64,000 nucleotides of DNA from JAHFRG01 sp041495205 (GCA_041495205.1 JBGQCF010000004.1:1-64000), one strand, 5' to 3'. Shown: positions 42,794-50,867, counted from the stretch's first letter. Notes: generated by a model from the letters alone, not told the origin. Translations and numbers: made by a program.

Positions 42794-43315
42794 ATGAGCT
42801 GGAAAACCTACAACGTACTTTTCCTGTGCACGCATAATTCAGCGCGCAGCATCTTGGCGGAAGCGCACCTCAACCACGTCGGCAAAGGCCGCTTCACCGC
42901 CTACAGTGCCGGCAGCCACCCCCGAGGCAAGGTCAACCCATTCGCGCTTGAGCTGCTCGCGAAGAATCGCCTTAATACTACCAGCCTGCGTTCCAAGAGT
43001 TGGGACGAGTTCGCGCAGCCCGGAGCGCCGCGGATGGATTTCGTATTCACGGTATGCGATCAGGCGGCAGGAGAGATGTGTCCGATTTGGCCGGGGCAGC
43101 CTATGACGGCGCACTGGGGCGTTGATGATCCGGCTAAGGCCGAGGGCACTGACGAAGAGAAGCGTCGTTCATTTCTCGTCGCCTTTAAGGAACTGAGCAC
43201 GCGCATCAACCTGTTCCTCAGTCTGCCGCTTGACAAGCTTGATCGGCTGGCGCTGACGAGGAAGCTCGCGGAAATCGGCCAAGCCGGCGCCGAGACGAAG
43301 GCACAATCGCAATGA
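42794..43315 (+). CDS. arsC: Arsenate reductase, low-molecular-weight phosphatase type
   Basis: Reduces arsenate to arsenite for export. The 173-residue protein begins VLFLCTHNSARSI, with the C12-X5-R18 P-loop. C88 (FTVCDQ) and C96 (EMCPIWPG) are candidates for the disulfide relay. A C-terminal extension past residue 160 is poorly conserved. ATG 42794 is chosen, as the frame before it overlaps arsR. The stop overlaps the acr3 ATG by 4 bases. Confidence 0.92.
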   Translation: MSWKTYNVLFLCTHNSARSILAEAHLNHVGKGRFTAYSAGSHPRGKVNPFALELLAKNRLNTTSLRSKSWDEFAQPGAPRMDFVFTVCDQAAGEMCPIWPGQPMTAHWGVDDPAKAEGTDEEKRRSFLVAFKELSTRINLFLSLPLDKLDRLALTRKLAEIGQAGAETKAQSQ

Positions 43316-44385
43316 CCGTCGGGGCACAGGCTACCGCTGGGCCGACGATGAAGCCGACGATAAGTTTTTTCGAGCGCTGGCTCACGGTGTGGGTGGTTCT
43401 GTGCATCGTGGCAGGTGTCGCGCTCGGGCAGTCGCTGCCCGGAGTATTCCAGATGCTCGGGCGCCTGGAAATCGCCAAGGTGAACATCCCGGTGGGCGTT
43501 CTGATCTGGGTGATGATCATCCCGATGCTGCTGAAGATCGACTTTGGTGCAATCGGGCAGGTACGGCAACACTGGCGCGGCATCGCCGTCACACTCGTTA
43601 TCAATTGGCTGGTGAAACCGTTCTCGATGGCCCTGCTGGGCTGGATTTTTGTGCGGCACGTGTTCGCAGCGTACTTGCCAGCCGACCAGGTAGACAGCTA
43701 TTTCGCCGGGCTGATCCTGCTCGCTGCAGCGCCATGTACCGCAATGGTGTTCGTCTGGAGCCAGCTCTGTCGCGGTGATCCTTACTTTACACTGAGCCAG
43801 GTTGCGCTCAACGATACGATCATGGTTTTTGCGTTCGCGCCCATCGTCGGCGTGCTGCTCGGATTGTCGGCAATCACGGTACCATGGGACACGCTTTTTA
43901 CTTCCGTCGTCCTGTACATCTTGATTCCGCTGATTATCGCTCAACTCTGGCGCAGGGCCCTGCTGCGTGGAGGCCAAGGGCAGCTGCAGGAGATGCTCAC
44001 TCGCGTCCAGCCATTCTCAGTGACTGCACTGCTGGTTATGCTCGTCCTGCTCTTTGCCTTTCAGGGTGAGCAAATCCTCAAACAGCCACTGATCATCGCA
44101 ATCCTGGCCGTGCCGATCGTGATCCAGGTCTACTTCAATTCCGCGCTGGCCTACCTGCTTAACCGGCGCTTCGGCGTTGCCCATTGCGTGGCGGGACCAT
44201 CTGCGCTGATCGGCGCAAGCAACTTTTTCGAGCTCGCGGTCGCGGCTGCCATCAGCCTCTTCGGTTTCAATTCCGGCGCGGCACTCGCCACGGTCGTGGG
44301 CGTACTAATTGAGGTGCCGGTAATGCTCTCTGTGGTGAGGATAGTCAACGCGAGCAAGTCGTGGTACGAAAAGGAAAGACATTGA
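43312..44385 (+). CDS. acr3: Arsenite efflux permease, ACR3 family
   Basis: Exports arsenite driven by the proton-motive force. The 357-residue protein has about ten membrane helices. Marks are SFFERWLTVWVVLCIVAGVALGQ, IWVMIIPMLLKIDFG, the conserved cysteine in AAPCTAMVFVWSQL, and APSALIGASNFFELAVAAAISLFG-type sequence near the C-terminus (here PSALIGASNFFELAVAAAI). It is ACR3, not ArsB, and overlaps arsC by ATGA. Confidence 0.94.
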   Translation: MTVGAQATAGPTMKPTISFFERWLTVWVVLCIVAGVALGQSLPGVFQMLGRLEIAKVNIPVGVLIWVMIIPMLLKIDFGAIGQVRQHWRGIAVTLVINWLVKPFSMALLGWIFVRHVFAAYLPADQVDSYFAGLILLAAAPCTAMVFVWSQLCRGDPYFTLSQVALNDTIMVFAFAPIVGVLLGLSAITVPWDTLFTSVVLYILIPLIIAQLWRRALLRGGQGQLQEMLTRVQPFSVTALLVMLVLLFAFQGEQILKQPLIIAILAVPIVIQVYFNSALAYLLNRRFGVAHCVAGPSALIGASNFFELAVAAAISLFGFNSGAALATVVGVLIEVPVMLSVVRIVNASKSWYEKERH

Positions 44386-44407
44386 GTTCATTCATCGCGG
44401 GGTTCGC

Positions 44408-44620
44408 ATGAATGCGTTGGCGACATCATTTGCCGCGCCTGCAGTCGAAGTTCGTCCCTTCGGCTTACTCCGCCCGAACGGAGTCGGCAAGAGAACGATG
44501 ATCCGAATCCTTACGGGACTCGCTCGGGCCGATCGCGTTGAATCCGACAGTGATCGACGAGGCCTGCACTCGCTGTGCCAACTCCAAAATCACCCACAAG
44601 CCATGAAGGAGACCGCATGA
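44408..44620 (+). pseudogene. ABC transporter ATPase fragment
   Basis: A 70-codon frame contains a degraded Walker A context, GLLRPNGVGKRTMIRILTGL, comparable to the GLLGPNGAGKTT-IR-LTGL of ABC-type ATPases. The invariant GK[ST]T is altered to GKRT, and nothing further of the ATPase follows. The 3' end overlaps the start of the OsmC gene (ATGA). Read as a remnant left by rearrangement. It could still serve as a leader ORF for translational coupling. Confidence 0.7.
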
Positions 44621-45042
44621 ACACACAGAAAATGACCTTCCACGTTGAAGCCCGGCGGATCGACGAGCACGGCAGCGTGTCACGCTGCAAGAACGCCGAG
44701 ATCGCACTCGATACAGATCTCGCTGGCAACCCTGACGCCTTCAACCCGGCGGAACTTCTGCTTGCCGCATTGTCGGCCTGCATGATCAAGGGCATCGAAC
44801 GGGCCGTCCCTATACTCAAGTTCTCGCTGCGCGGCGTCGAGGTGCGGTTAGACGGTGTGCGGCAAGACGCACCGCCGAAGATGGAGTCGATCAGTTACGA
44901 GATCATCGTGGATACCGATGAGTCGGATCATCGGCTGGAACTGCTGCACTACAATGTGAAGAAGTACAGCACTGTATTCAATACGGTGGCGCCGGGCACC
45001 CAGCTGTCAGGCGAATTGCGGCGCAAGCAGGTTAGCAAATGA
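44617..45042 (+). CDS. OsmC/Ohr-family protein
   Basis: A 141-residue OsmC-fold protein. NPAELLLAALSACMIKGIER holds the conserved peroxidatic-region cysteine, and the second half contains YNVKKYSTVFNTVAPGTQLSGEL. The usual second cysteine motif (CP) of Ohr is not seen, so catalytic peroxidase activity is uncertain. AAGGAG precedes the ATG. The gene sits at the end of the ars operon, and OsmC-like genes occur in other arsenic clusters, so a role in oxidative stress from arsenic is plausible. Confidence 0.8.
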   Translation: MNTQKMTFHVEARRIDEHGSVSRCKNAEIALDTDLAGNPDAFNPAELLLAALSACMIKGIERAVPILKFSLRGVEVRLDGVRQDAPPKMESISYEIIVDTDESDHRLELLHYNVKKYSTVFNTVAPGTQLSGELRRKQVSK

Positions 45043-45062
45043 GCGTCCATCAGGACCGCCAC

Positions 45063-45110
45063 ATCGACCCCGTAGAGGGCTCGAACCAAGATTCCGGATT
45101 AACAATCAGC
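45063..45110 (-). pseudogene. tRNA-Asn-like 3' half, copy 1 (degenerate)
   Basis: Read on the minus strand, GATTGTTAATCCGG followed by TTGGTTCGAGCCC resembles the anticodon (GTT) and T arm of a bacterial tRNA-Asn, but stems are broken. It is a more decayed version of copy 2 at 45151-45197. Confidence 0.45.
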
Positions 45111-45150
45111 GGGAATGACCGCTTTGGGTCGATAGCCGACGTTGAGTGCC

Positions 45151-45197
45151 GGCTACCTCAGTAGGGCTCGAACCTACGACCTGTGGATCAACAGTTT
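45151..45197 (-). pseudogene. tRNA-Asn 3' half, copy 2 (attachment-site-like remnant)
   Basis: The minus strand reads ACTGTTGATCCACAGGTC, then the perfect T arm GTAGG-TTCGAGC-CCTAC, then TGAGGTAGCC. This follows a betaproteobacterial tRNA-Asn(GTT) from the anticodon loop to near the CCA end. The 5' half is missing. 3' halves of tRNA genes are typical traces of integrase-mediated insertion. No integrase remains. Confidence 0.65.
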
Positions 45198-45226
45198 TCC
45201 AACATTTTCTGCCAGGGAGCTGAAAG

Positions 45227-45433
45227 GTGACTTATATATCTATCGAATCCCCTTGGGGATTTGAGGATCCTTCGCAAGCAAAAGGGACCGAAGAAGAGCG
45301 CCGCCGTATATTTCAAAGGGTGTTCCAGCAAATTATGGCCCGCATCCAGCTGTTTTTGAACTTGCCCATGGAAAAACTAGATGTGCTGTCGGTGCAACAG
45401 CGACTGAAAGATATTGGGAAGAGCAAGGTGTGA
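45227..45433 (+). pseudogene. C-terminal half of a second arsC
   Basis: The 68 codons encode SPWGFEDPSQAKGTEEERRRIF followed by ARIQLFLNLPMEKLDVLSVQQRLKDIG. This parallels the C-terminal half of the intact ArsC (HWGVDDPAKAEGTDEEKRRSF ... RINLFLSLPLDKLDRLALTRKLAEIG). The catalytic N-terminal half is missing. The sequence has diverged from the upstream arsC, so it came from a different arsC rather than a recent duplication. Confidence 0.8.
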
Positions 45434-45575
45434 CCATCGCGCGCGCCTTACTGGCAACTTTCCACTTCATACTGTTACAAAACAATCAAAAATCGTTCAT
45501 TAAAGTTTCTTATTTTACTGACAAACTGCTTGCTGCAAATGGACGGTAAGATAATCTTGATAGGAGATACATATC

Positions 45576-45872
45576 ATGAAGCAGCATGCATTCGAGTTCG
45601 ACACATCAGTTGCGGCGGAAGGCTTCAGGCAGATACAGGCGGCGAATGAGCAGCCATTCAGCCAAGAACAGCACGACGCATGGCTTGAGCAGTTTTTGGC
45701 TAACGCGCGCAAGGCCTTTGGTCTACGGGTCAGAAACACCGGCATAGCCGCGCTTGCTCAGGAACTCGAACAACTGGGTTATTTCGGTTTTGCGTATTAT
45801 CTCGATCTTCGCGCGAAGCGCGACCATTTGCATGCAACGTGGAAAGCCAGCCCGTGTGCCGGCTGCCAGTGA
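45576..45872 (+). CDS. Hypothetical protein (98 aa)
   Basis: An unrecognised soluble 98-residue protein. A strong ribosome-binding site (AGGAGATACATATC) precedes the ATG. It is predicted mostly helical: FRQIQAANEQPFSQEQHDAWLEQFLANARKAFG, then AALAQELEQLGYFGFAYYLDLRAKRDHL. It ends with two cysteines (CAGCQ). It lies between the arsC remnant and tRNA-Arg. Codon use is similar to the chromosome. No function is proposed. Confidence 0.6.
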   Translation: MKQHAFEFDTSVAAEGFRQIQAANEQPFSQEQHDAWLEQFLANARKAFGLRVRNTGIAALAQELEQLGYFGFAYYLDLRAKRDHLHATWKASPCAGCQ

Positions 45873-46016
45873 AAGCCAGGCACGGCAACTGTCAAATCCT
45901 GATTTTTTGAATCGGTTCAATGCCGGGGGAAAGTCCTGCTCCGGGAAAATCCGCCGTCACACCGCTTTGAGGACCAATGAATATTTGAGATACGGAAAAA
46001 GCGGCAACGGATGGAT

Positions 46017-46092
46017 TGGCGCGCCCTACTGGATTCGAACCAGTGACTTTTGGCTTCGGAGGCCAACACTCTATCCACTGAGCTAAGGGCGC
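46017..46092 (-). tRNA. tRNA-Arg (anticodon CCG)
   Basis: The cloverleaf is complete on the minus strand: acceptor GCGCCCT/AGGGCGC, D arm TAGCTCAGTGGATAGAG, anticodon stem TTGGC/GCCAA with loop CTCCGAA (anticodon CCG), and T arm ACTGG-TTCGAAT-CCAGT. The 3' CCA is encoded (46017-46019). Length is 76 bases. Confidence 0.96.
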
Positions 46093-46213
46093 ATATTTGG
46101 CCAGCTGTTTATACTTTGACAGTTTAGCGTTTTTCCCCTGCAAGCGTCTATGACCGTATTGGAATTCCCGCTATAATTAACACTTTTTTAAGCTACTCTT
46201 CGAGGGATTTTCC

Positions 46214-46750
46214 ATGGGCGATGAGCACACCTCGTTAATCAAGACCCCGAAACAATTCATCATAGTGGTTTTGGCCGGCTTCCTGGTTCCCATCATCTCC
46301 ATTGTCCTGATATCGCAATTGGTTGTCAGCAGTCTGGGTGGCATCAGCAAGGACGACCCCGCGATGTCACCGGAAGCGGTAGCGAAGCGTTTGAAACCCA
46401 TCGGCGAAATAGCGATGGCGGACTCCGCCGGCGCGGCAAAGATGGAAAGAAGCGGCGAAGAAGTGGTCAAGGCGGTGTGCGCCGCGTGTCATGCGACCGG
46501 TGTGTTGAACGCGCCTAAGATCGGCGACAAAAAAGCCTGGGCGGCGCGCCTTAAGAACGGCGAAGCCACGCTGGTGAAAAACGCAATCAACGGCATCCGC
46601 CAGATGCCAGCGCGCGGCGGCAACGCCGCGCTTTCGGATAATGAAGTGGCGCACGCCGTGGGGTATATGGCCAATCAGTCCGGCGTGAAATTCAAAGACG
46701 CGGCCGTTCAGCCTGCGGCGGCAACGCTACGCTTGCCGATGCCGAAGTGA
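46214..46750 (+). CDS. Membrane-anchored cytochrome c5-like protein (C-terminus disrupted)
   Basis: A 178-residue protein with one N-terminal membrane helix (about 13-36) and one class I cytochrome c domain. The haem site is C89-A-A-C92-H93 and the axial methionine is M131 in GIRQMPARGG. After the normal domain end (VAHAVGYMANQSG) a Pro/Ala-rich stretch runs into a stop at 46748-46750. In another frame, the following bases encode ATLADAEVKAAVDYIVSQSK and stop (to 46788), the tail of a second cytochrome c domain. A di-haem ancestor with an internal deletion or frameshift is likely. Confidence 0.82.
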   Translation: MGDEHTSLIKTPKQFIIVVLAGFLVPIISIVLISQLVVSSLGGISKDDPAMSPEAVAKRLKPIGEIAMADSAGAAKMERSGEEVVKAVCAACHATGVLNAPKIGDKKAWAARLKNGEATLVKNAINGIRQMPARGGNAALSDNEVAHAVGYMANQSGVKFKDAAVQPAAATLRLPMPK

Positions 46751-46809
46751 AAGCCGCAGTGGATTATATCGTCAGCCAGTCGAAATAAATTATCATGAGC
46801 ATACGAAAG

Positions 46810-46837
46810 GCGCAGAATTAGATCTGCGCTTTTTTTA
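46810..46837 (+). terminator. Rho-independent terminator after the cytochrome gene
   Basis: GCGCAGA (46810-46816) and TCTGCGC (46823-46829) form a 7-bp stem with a 6-base loop, followed by seven T. Confidence 0.8.
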
Positions 46838-46863
46838 TTTCATCATCCCGTCTCATTTTATAA

Positions 46864-47691
46864 ATGGCGACTTACGCAATTGGTGACGTTCAAGGCTGCT
46901 TCAGTGCAATGCAGCAGCTGCTTGGCAAAGTCCGCTTCGATGCCGCGCGTGACCGACTGTGGTTTGTCGGCGATTTGGTCAACCGCGGGCCGGATTCGCT
47001 GGCCACACTGCGCTTTGTGAAAAACCTCGGTGACCGTGCTGTCGCCGTGCTTGGCAATCACGATCTGCATTTGCTGATGGTCGCGGAAGGCTGCGCCAAG
47101 CCGCTCAAAAACGATACTTTACAAGAGGTGCTGGAGGCGCCGGATCGCAAGGAACTCCTGGATTGGCTGCGCTGCCAGCGCATGATGTACGCAGACGGCG
47201 GTTTTGTGATGGTGCATGCAGGCCTGCTGCCCGCCTGGTCCGTGGAAAAGGCGCTGTCGCTGGCACGGGAAGTGGAAGACGCGCTGCGCGGAGAAAATTA
47301 CCGCGAGCTGGTGGAGCGCATGTATGGCAACCATCCTCCTCAATGGCGCGATGATTTAACGGGCATTGACCGGTTGCGGGTGATTATCAACGCCATGACG
47401 CGGCTGCGCTTGTGCACGGAACAGGGAGTGATGGAATTCGCTCACAAAGGAAAGCCGGAAAACGCGCCGCATGGCTATCTGCCGTGGTACGACGTGCCCG
47501 GACGCGTGAACCGTGACGCCACGATTATTTGCGGACACTGGTCAGCGCTTGGTCTTTTTCTTCGGGATAATCTTCTGGCGCTGGATACGGGCTGTTTGTG
47601 GGGAGGAAATCTGTCTGCTGTGTGTCTGGAAAATCGCCGGGTGTTCCAGGTTTCCTGCGATGAACAGAAAGGTTCAACAGGCTGGCAATAA
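46864..47691 (+). CDS. apaH: Bis(5'-nucleosyl)-tetraphosphatase, symmetrical
   Basis: Hydrolyses Ap4A to two ADP, acting in stress signalling and RNA decapping. The 275-residue calcineurin-like phosphatase has the metal motifs GDVQGCFSAM, GDLVNRGPDSL and GNHDLHLL, later MVHAGLLPAWS and CGHWSALG, and the C-terminal LDTGCLWGGNLSAVCLE. Its last 167 bases overlap the converging acyltransferase frame. Confidence 0.95.
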   Translation: MATYAIGDVQGCFSAMQQLLGKVRFDAARDRLWFVGDLVNRGPDSLATLRFVKNLGDRAVAVLGNHDLHLLMVAEGCAKPLKNDTLQEVLEAPDRKELLDWLRCQRMMYADGGFVMVHAGLLPAWSVEKALSLAREVEDALRGENYRELVERMYGNHPPQWRDDLTGIDRLRVIINAMTRLRLCTEQGVMEFAHKGKPENAPHGYLPWYDVPGRVNRDATIICGHWSALGLFLRDNLLALDTGCLWGGNLSAVCLENRRVFQVSCDEQKGSTGWQ

Positions 47692-48421
47692 CGGCTTCGG
47701 CCGCGCGCGCGAGTTCCCTGCGGTTTTTTCCTTGAGCCGGAATCGGCTTGGCAAATATCAATTCCGCGCGTATCTCCTGCTGTGCCAAAATTTTTATCAG
47801 CGAGCCCATTAACGTCGTCTGGTCCACATAAGCCACTTCGGTGTTGACCGCGCCGTTGCGGTCGCAAAAACGCAGCGCCACCGGATAAAGCGTACTCTTC
47901 GACATCACCGCAGGTTCAAAAAGCGACGTATGAAACGCGTGAAGATTAGTGCCGTCGGCGGTCGTGCCTTCGGGGAAAATCGCGATGCAATCACCGCCGC
48001 GCAAGGCTTGATTGATGATCTGGTTGGTGCGCGCGGTATCGCGGCGCTTCTCCCTTTCGATAAAAAGCGTGCCGGTTTTCACACACAGCCAGCCGATGAT
48101 CGGCCATTTGCGCATCTCCGCCTTGGCGACAAAACGCGCGTAATACCGCGTGTAAAGTAAATGGACATCCAGCCAGGAAACATGATTGGTGGCCAGCATG
48201 GAATTGGCGGGCATGGCTGCGGGCGGATCACCTTTCACCACGAGCCGTACATTAAGAATTTCCAGCAGCTTCAATGACCAGCGCTTGAGGATGAGCGCCT
48301 GCCGCACTTTGTTGTATCGCGGGTAAAAGAAAGCCATGAGCAGCACGACGTAGGCAACATGCACAAACAACCGGCAGAAGCGGTAGCAGCGTGTCAAATA
48401 AGCGGTTTGGTTGCGGCTCAT
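47525..48421 (-). CDS. Lysophospholipid acyltransferase (PlsC/OlsA-like)
   Basis: A 298-residue membrane-associated acyltransferase. N-terminal hydrophobic segments (about 15-35) precede the HX4D motif NHVSWLD and the block III motif FPEGTT. Closer in type to OlsA/LpxL-like lysophospholipid acyltransferases than to the plsC at 145-870. The conserved part ends near residue 250; the remaining ~50 residues (Pro/Arg-rich) are encoded antisense to apaH, so the original stop has probably been lost and the gene reads 167 bases into its neighbour. Confidence 0.85.
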   Translation of the reverse strand: MSRNQTAYLTRCYRFCRLFVHVAYVVLLMAFFYPRYNKVRQALILKRWSLKLLEILNVRLVVKGDPPAAMPANSMLATNHVSWLDVHLLYTRYYARFVAKAEMRKWPIIGWLCVKTGTLFIEREKRRDTARTNQIINQALRGGDCIAIFPEGTTADGTNLHAFHTSLFEPAVMSKSTLYPVALRFCDRNGAVNTEVAYVDQTTLMGSLIKILAQQEIRAELIFAKPIPAQGKNRRELARAAEAVIASLLNLSVHRRKPGTPGDFPDTQQTDFLPTNSPYPAPEDYPEEKDQALTSVRK

Positions 48422-48490
48422 TTATTTCCACTTATCTATAAATGACAAGCACGCCGTTATTGGCGGCAGCCACGGAGCTTCGCCTGCGAG

Positions 48491-48949
48491 CTAATGCGCA
48501 ACCCGCGAGACGCCGCCTCCGGAAATCACATGTACCCGCTCGCCGGGCGAGAAATTTTCGTCCGCTTCCTGGGTAATTGCGATGGTATTCCCGCTGTCCA
48601 GCTTGACAATAATTTCCAGTCCGTCCCTGCGCGTCACCGCTTCCTCGACCGCCGAGCCGGCAATACCGCCCGCCACGACACCCAAAATCGCAGCAACCGC
48701 GCTCCCCTTGCCGCCGCCGACAGTGCTGCCAGCGACCCCGCCTACTGCGCCGCCGGCTACCGTGCCGATGGGGGTTTTGGTGCCTTCAATTTGCACCGGA
48801 CGCACGCTTTCCACTGTGCCATACCTGACCGCCTGCTCCTGACGCGCCTGGCCGCGCGAATAAGCGCGGCCTGACATGCTTGACGCGCAGCCGTTGAGAA
48901 TGAGACTAGCCGCGAGCAAGGCTAATAATAATGATGAGCTTTTCACCAT
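48491..48949 (-). CDS. Glycine-zipper 2TM-domain lipoprotein
   Basis: A 152-residue outer-membrane lipoprotein of the SlyB/Pcp type. The signal ends in the lipobox LILNGC. A VESVRPVQIEGTKTPIG stretch leads into the glycine-zipper region GTVAGGAVGGVAGSTVGGGKG and AAILGVVAGGIAGSAVEE. The C-terminus has a beta-rich part (EIIVKLDSGNTIAITQE) ending GERVHVISGGGVSRV. The family stabilises the outer membrane; a specific role is not known here. Confidence 0.87.
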   Translation of the reverse strand: MVKSSSLLLALLAASLILNGCASSMSGRAYSRGQARQEQAVRYGTVESVRPVQIEGTKTPIGTVAGGAVGGVAGSTVGGGKGSAVAAILGVVAGGIAGSAVEEAVTRRDGLEIIVKLDSGNTIAITQEADENFSPGERVHVISGGGVSRVAH

Positions 48950-48961
48950 GACCTCCTAAAT

Positions 48962-49897
48962 CTACCAGATACGAGTTCCAAAATCTTGGTGGTACTGTAC
49001 GCCGATTTCGGCGCGGCTTAAATCGTGGTTCTGGCCGCCGCGATGCGCGATTTTAATGGCGCCCATGAGCGAGGCAAGCCGCCCGGCGGTTTCCCAATCC
49101 ATGCCCTGCGAGATACCATACAACAAGCCGGCGCGGTAGGCATCACCACATCCGGTAGGGTCGACTACCGCTTTTGCTTTAACGCACGGGATGTCTATGC
49201 GTTTACCGCCAGCATAGATCATAGAGCCGCGCGCACCCAATGTGACAACCAAAGCTTTCACAAGTTTTGCGAGTTCCTCAATCTTTTTGCCGGTTTTCTC
49301 CTGTAAAAGCTGCGCTTCATAATCGTTTAACGTGACAAAATCTGCCTGCTGCATGAAATTCAGCAATTCCTCGCTGCTAAACATCGGCAAGCCCTGCCCC
49401 GGATCGAAAACAAACGGGACGCCTTGCTCATGGAATTCTCTGGCGTGTTGCAGCATGCCTTCGCGGCCATCGGGCGATATGATACCAAGGCCCACTTCAC
49501 CGGCATCTTTGATATGGTTGTAATGCGAATAATTCATCGCTCCCGGATGAAACGCGGTAATCTGATTGTCATCCAGGTCGTTTGTAATGAATGCCTGAGC
49601 AGTGAAGGTGTCAGGCACCTGCCGAATATGCTTCTGGGAAAGGTTTAATTTTTTAAGCCGGTAGGCATAAGGTTGGTAATCCTCGCCGACGGTTGCCATG
49701 ATGAGCTGATCACTGCCCAGCAGCCGCAGGTTATAGGCGATATTGCCTGCGCAGCCGCCGAACTCACGGCGCATGTCCGGCACCAGGAACGCCACGTTCA
49801 GGATATGAATCTGCTCGGGCAGAATGTGATTCCTGAAATAATCCTTGAACACCATGATGGTGTCGTAGGCGATCGAGCCGCAAATCAACGTGCGCAC
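48962..49897 (-). CDS. PfkB-family carbohydrate/nucleoside kinase
   Basis: A 311-residue kinase. The N-terminus TLICGSIAYDTIMVF and GGCAGNIAYNLRLLG, and the C-terminal ATP site DPTGCGDAYRAGLLYG with the catalytic Asp, define the family. It most resembles the adenosine-kinase-like branch found in betaproteobacteria; the substrate cannot be fixed from sequence. The GTG at 49897, with GAGGTAAGC before it, gives the typical N-terminus; an ATG nine codons upstream is less likely. Confidence 0.85.
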   Translation of the reverse strand: MRTLICGSIAYDTIMVFKDYFRNHILPEQIHILNVAFLVPDMRREFGGCAGNIAYNLRLLGSDQLIMATVGEDYQPYAYRLKKLNLSQKHIRQVPDTFTAQAFITNDLDDNQITAFHPGAMNYSHYNHIKDAGEVGLGIISPDGREGMLQHAREFHEQGVPFVFDPGQGLPMFSSEELLNFMQQADFVTLNDYEAQLLQEKTGKKIEELAKLVKALVVTLGARGSMIYAGGKRIDIPCVKAKAVVDPTGCGDAYRAGLLYGISQGMDWETAGRLASLMGAIKIAHRGGQNHDLSRAEIGVQYHQDFGTRIW

Positions 49898-49935
49898 GCT
49901 TACCTCACAGATTTTTGAAAACAACCAGGCAAAGT

Positions 49936-50319
49936 CTAGGCGAACAAAACCAATACCCAGACCAAGGGGACGTTTATCAGGCTCAAAAACACTGCGGCAC
50001 TGCCAAAGTCCTTGGCGCGCTTGGCCAGCGGATGATGCTCCAGGGAAATCCGGTCCACCACCGCTTCAATCGCCGAATTGATGAGTTCGACAATCAGCAC
50101 CAATAACACGCTTGCCAGCAGCAACGCCTTGCCGGCACCGCTTGCGGGAAGCAGCAACGTTGCCGGTATCAAAATTACAGCAAGCAGGATTTCCTGCCGA
50201 AATGCGGTTTCGTGCTTGAATGCTGCACACAGCCCTTCCACCGAGTAAAGGAATGCGTTCCAAATGCGCCCTACGCCGGTTTTGCTTTTGTGCGCGGCTC
50301 CCTGTCTTAGGCTTTCCAT
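49936..50319 (-). CDS. dgkA: Diacylglycerol kinase
   Basis: A small inner-membrane kinase that recycles diacylglycerol to phosphatidate. The 127-residue protein has the three-helix DAGK fold with AFKHETAFRQE, VELINSAIEAVVDR (catalytic Glu) and HPLAKRAKDFGSAAVFLSL. It ends 38 bases before the PfkB gene on the same strand. Confidence 0.94.
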   Translation of the reverse strand: MESLRQGAAHKSKTGVGRIWNAFLYSVEGLCAAFKHETAFRQEILLAVILIPATLLLPASGAGKALLLASVLLVLIVELINSAIEAVVDRISLEHHPLAKRAKDFGSAAVFLSLINVPLVWVLVLFA

Positions 50320-50366
50320 TTCGCTTCCCGTGCGCTGCGAATTAAGGTTTAGTACTTTCCCGAGTC

Positions 50367-50867
50367 TTATTTCAGCGCAGCCAAAGCCGCGTTGTAATTG
50401 GGCTCATTCTTGATTTCCGGCACCAGTTCCACGTGCAGCACCTTATCGTTGGCATCCAGCACCACCACGCCGCGCGCAGTGACTCCGGCCAGCGGCAGAT
50501 CGGTAATAGCCACGCCGTAATTTTTCATGAACTCCGCGCCGCGCATAGTGGAAAGCGTAATCACATTATTCAAACCCTCAGCGCCGCAAAACCGCGACTG
50601 CGCGAAAGGCAAGTCGGCGGAAATTACCAGCACTACCGTGTTATTGAGTTTGCTTGCCTCTTCATTGAAGCGGCGAGTGGATTTGGCGCAAGTAGGCGTG
50701 TCCAGGCTCGGCACGATGTTGAGCACTTTGCGTTTTCCGGCGAAATCTTTGAGACTCACGTCCTTGAGTTCTTTATTGACCAGTCTGAAATCCGGGGCTT
50801 TCTGGCCAACCGTGGGGAAAACACCGGCTACGTTGACCGGATTTCCAGCAAGAGTGACTGTTGCCAT
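50367..50867 (-). CDS. tpx: Thiol peroxidase
   Basis: Periplasmic or cytoplasmic atypical 2-Cys peroxiredoxin that removes alkyl and hydrogen peroxides with thioredoxin. The 166-residue protein has the peroxidatic cysteine in SLDTPTCAKSTRRFNEEA (about C61) and the resolving cysteine in SRFCGAEGL (about C95). No signal peptide is visible. A gap of about 90 bases with no noted motif separates it from gcvH. Confidence 0.94.
   Translation of the reverse strand: MATVTLAGNPVNVAGVFPTVGQKAPDFRLVNKELKDVSLKDFAGKRKVLNIVPSLDTPTCAKSTRRFNEEASKLNNTVVLVISADLPFAQSRFCGAEGLNNVITLSTMRGAEFMKNYGVAITDLPLAGVTARGVVVLDANDKVLHVELVPEIKNEPNYNAALAALK

Noticed and set aside
44408..44620. Functional ABC transporter ATPase
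   Set aside because: Only a Walker A-like scrap with GKRT in place of GK[ST]T; no signature or Walker B.
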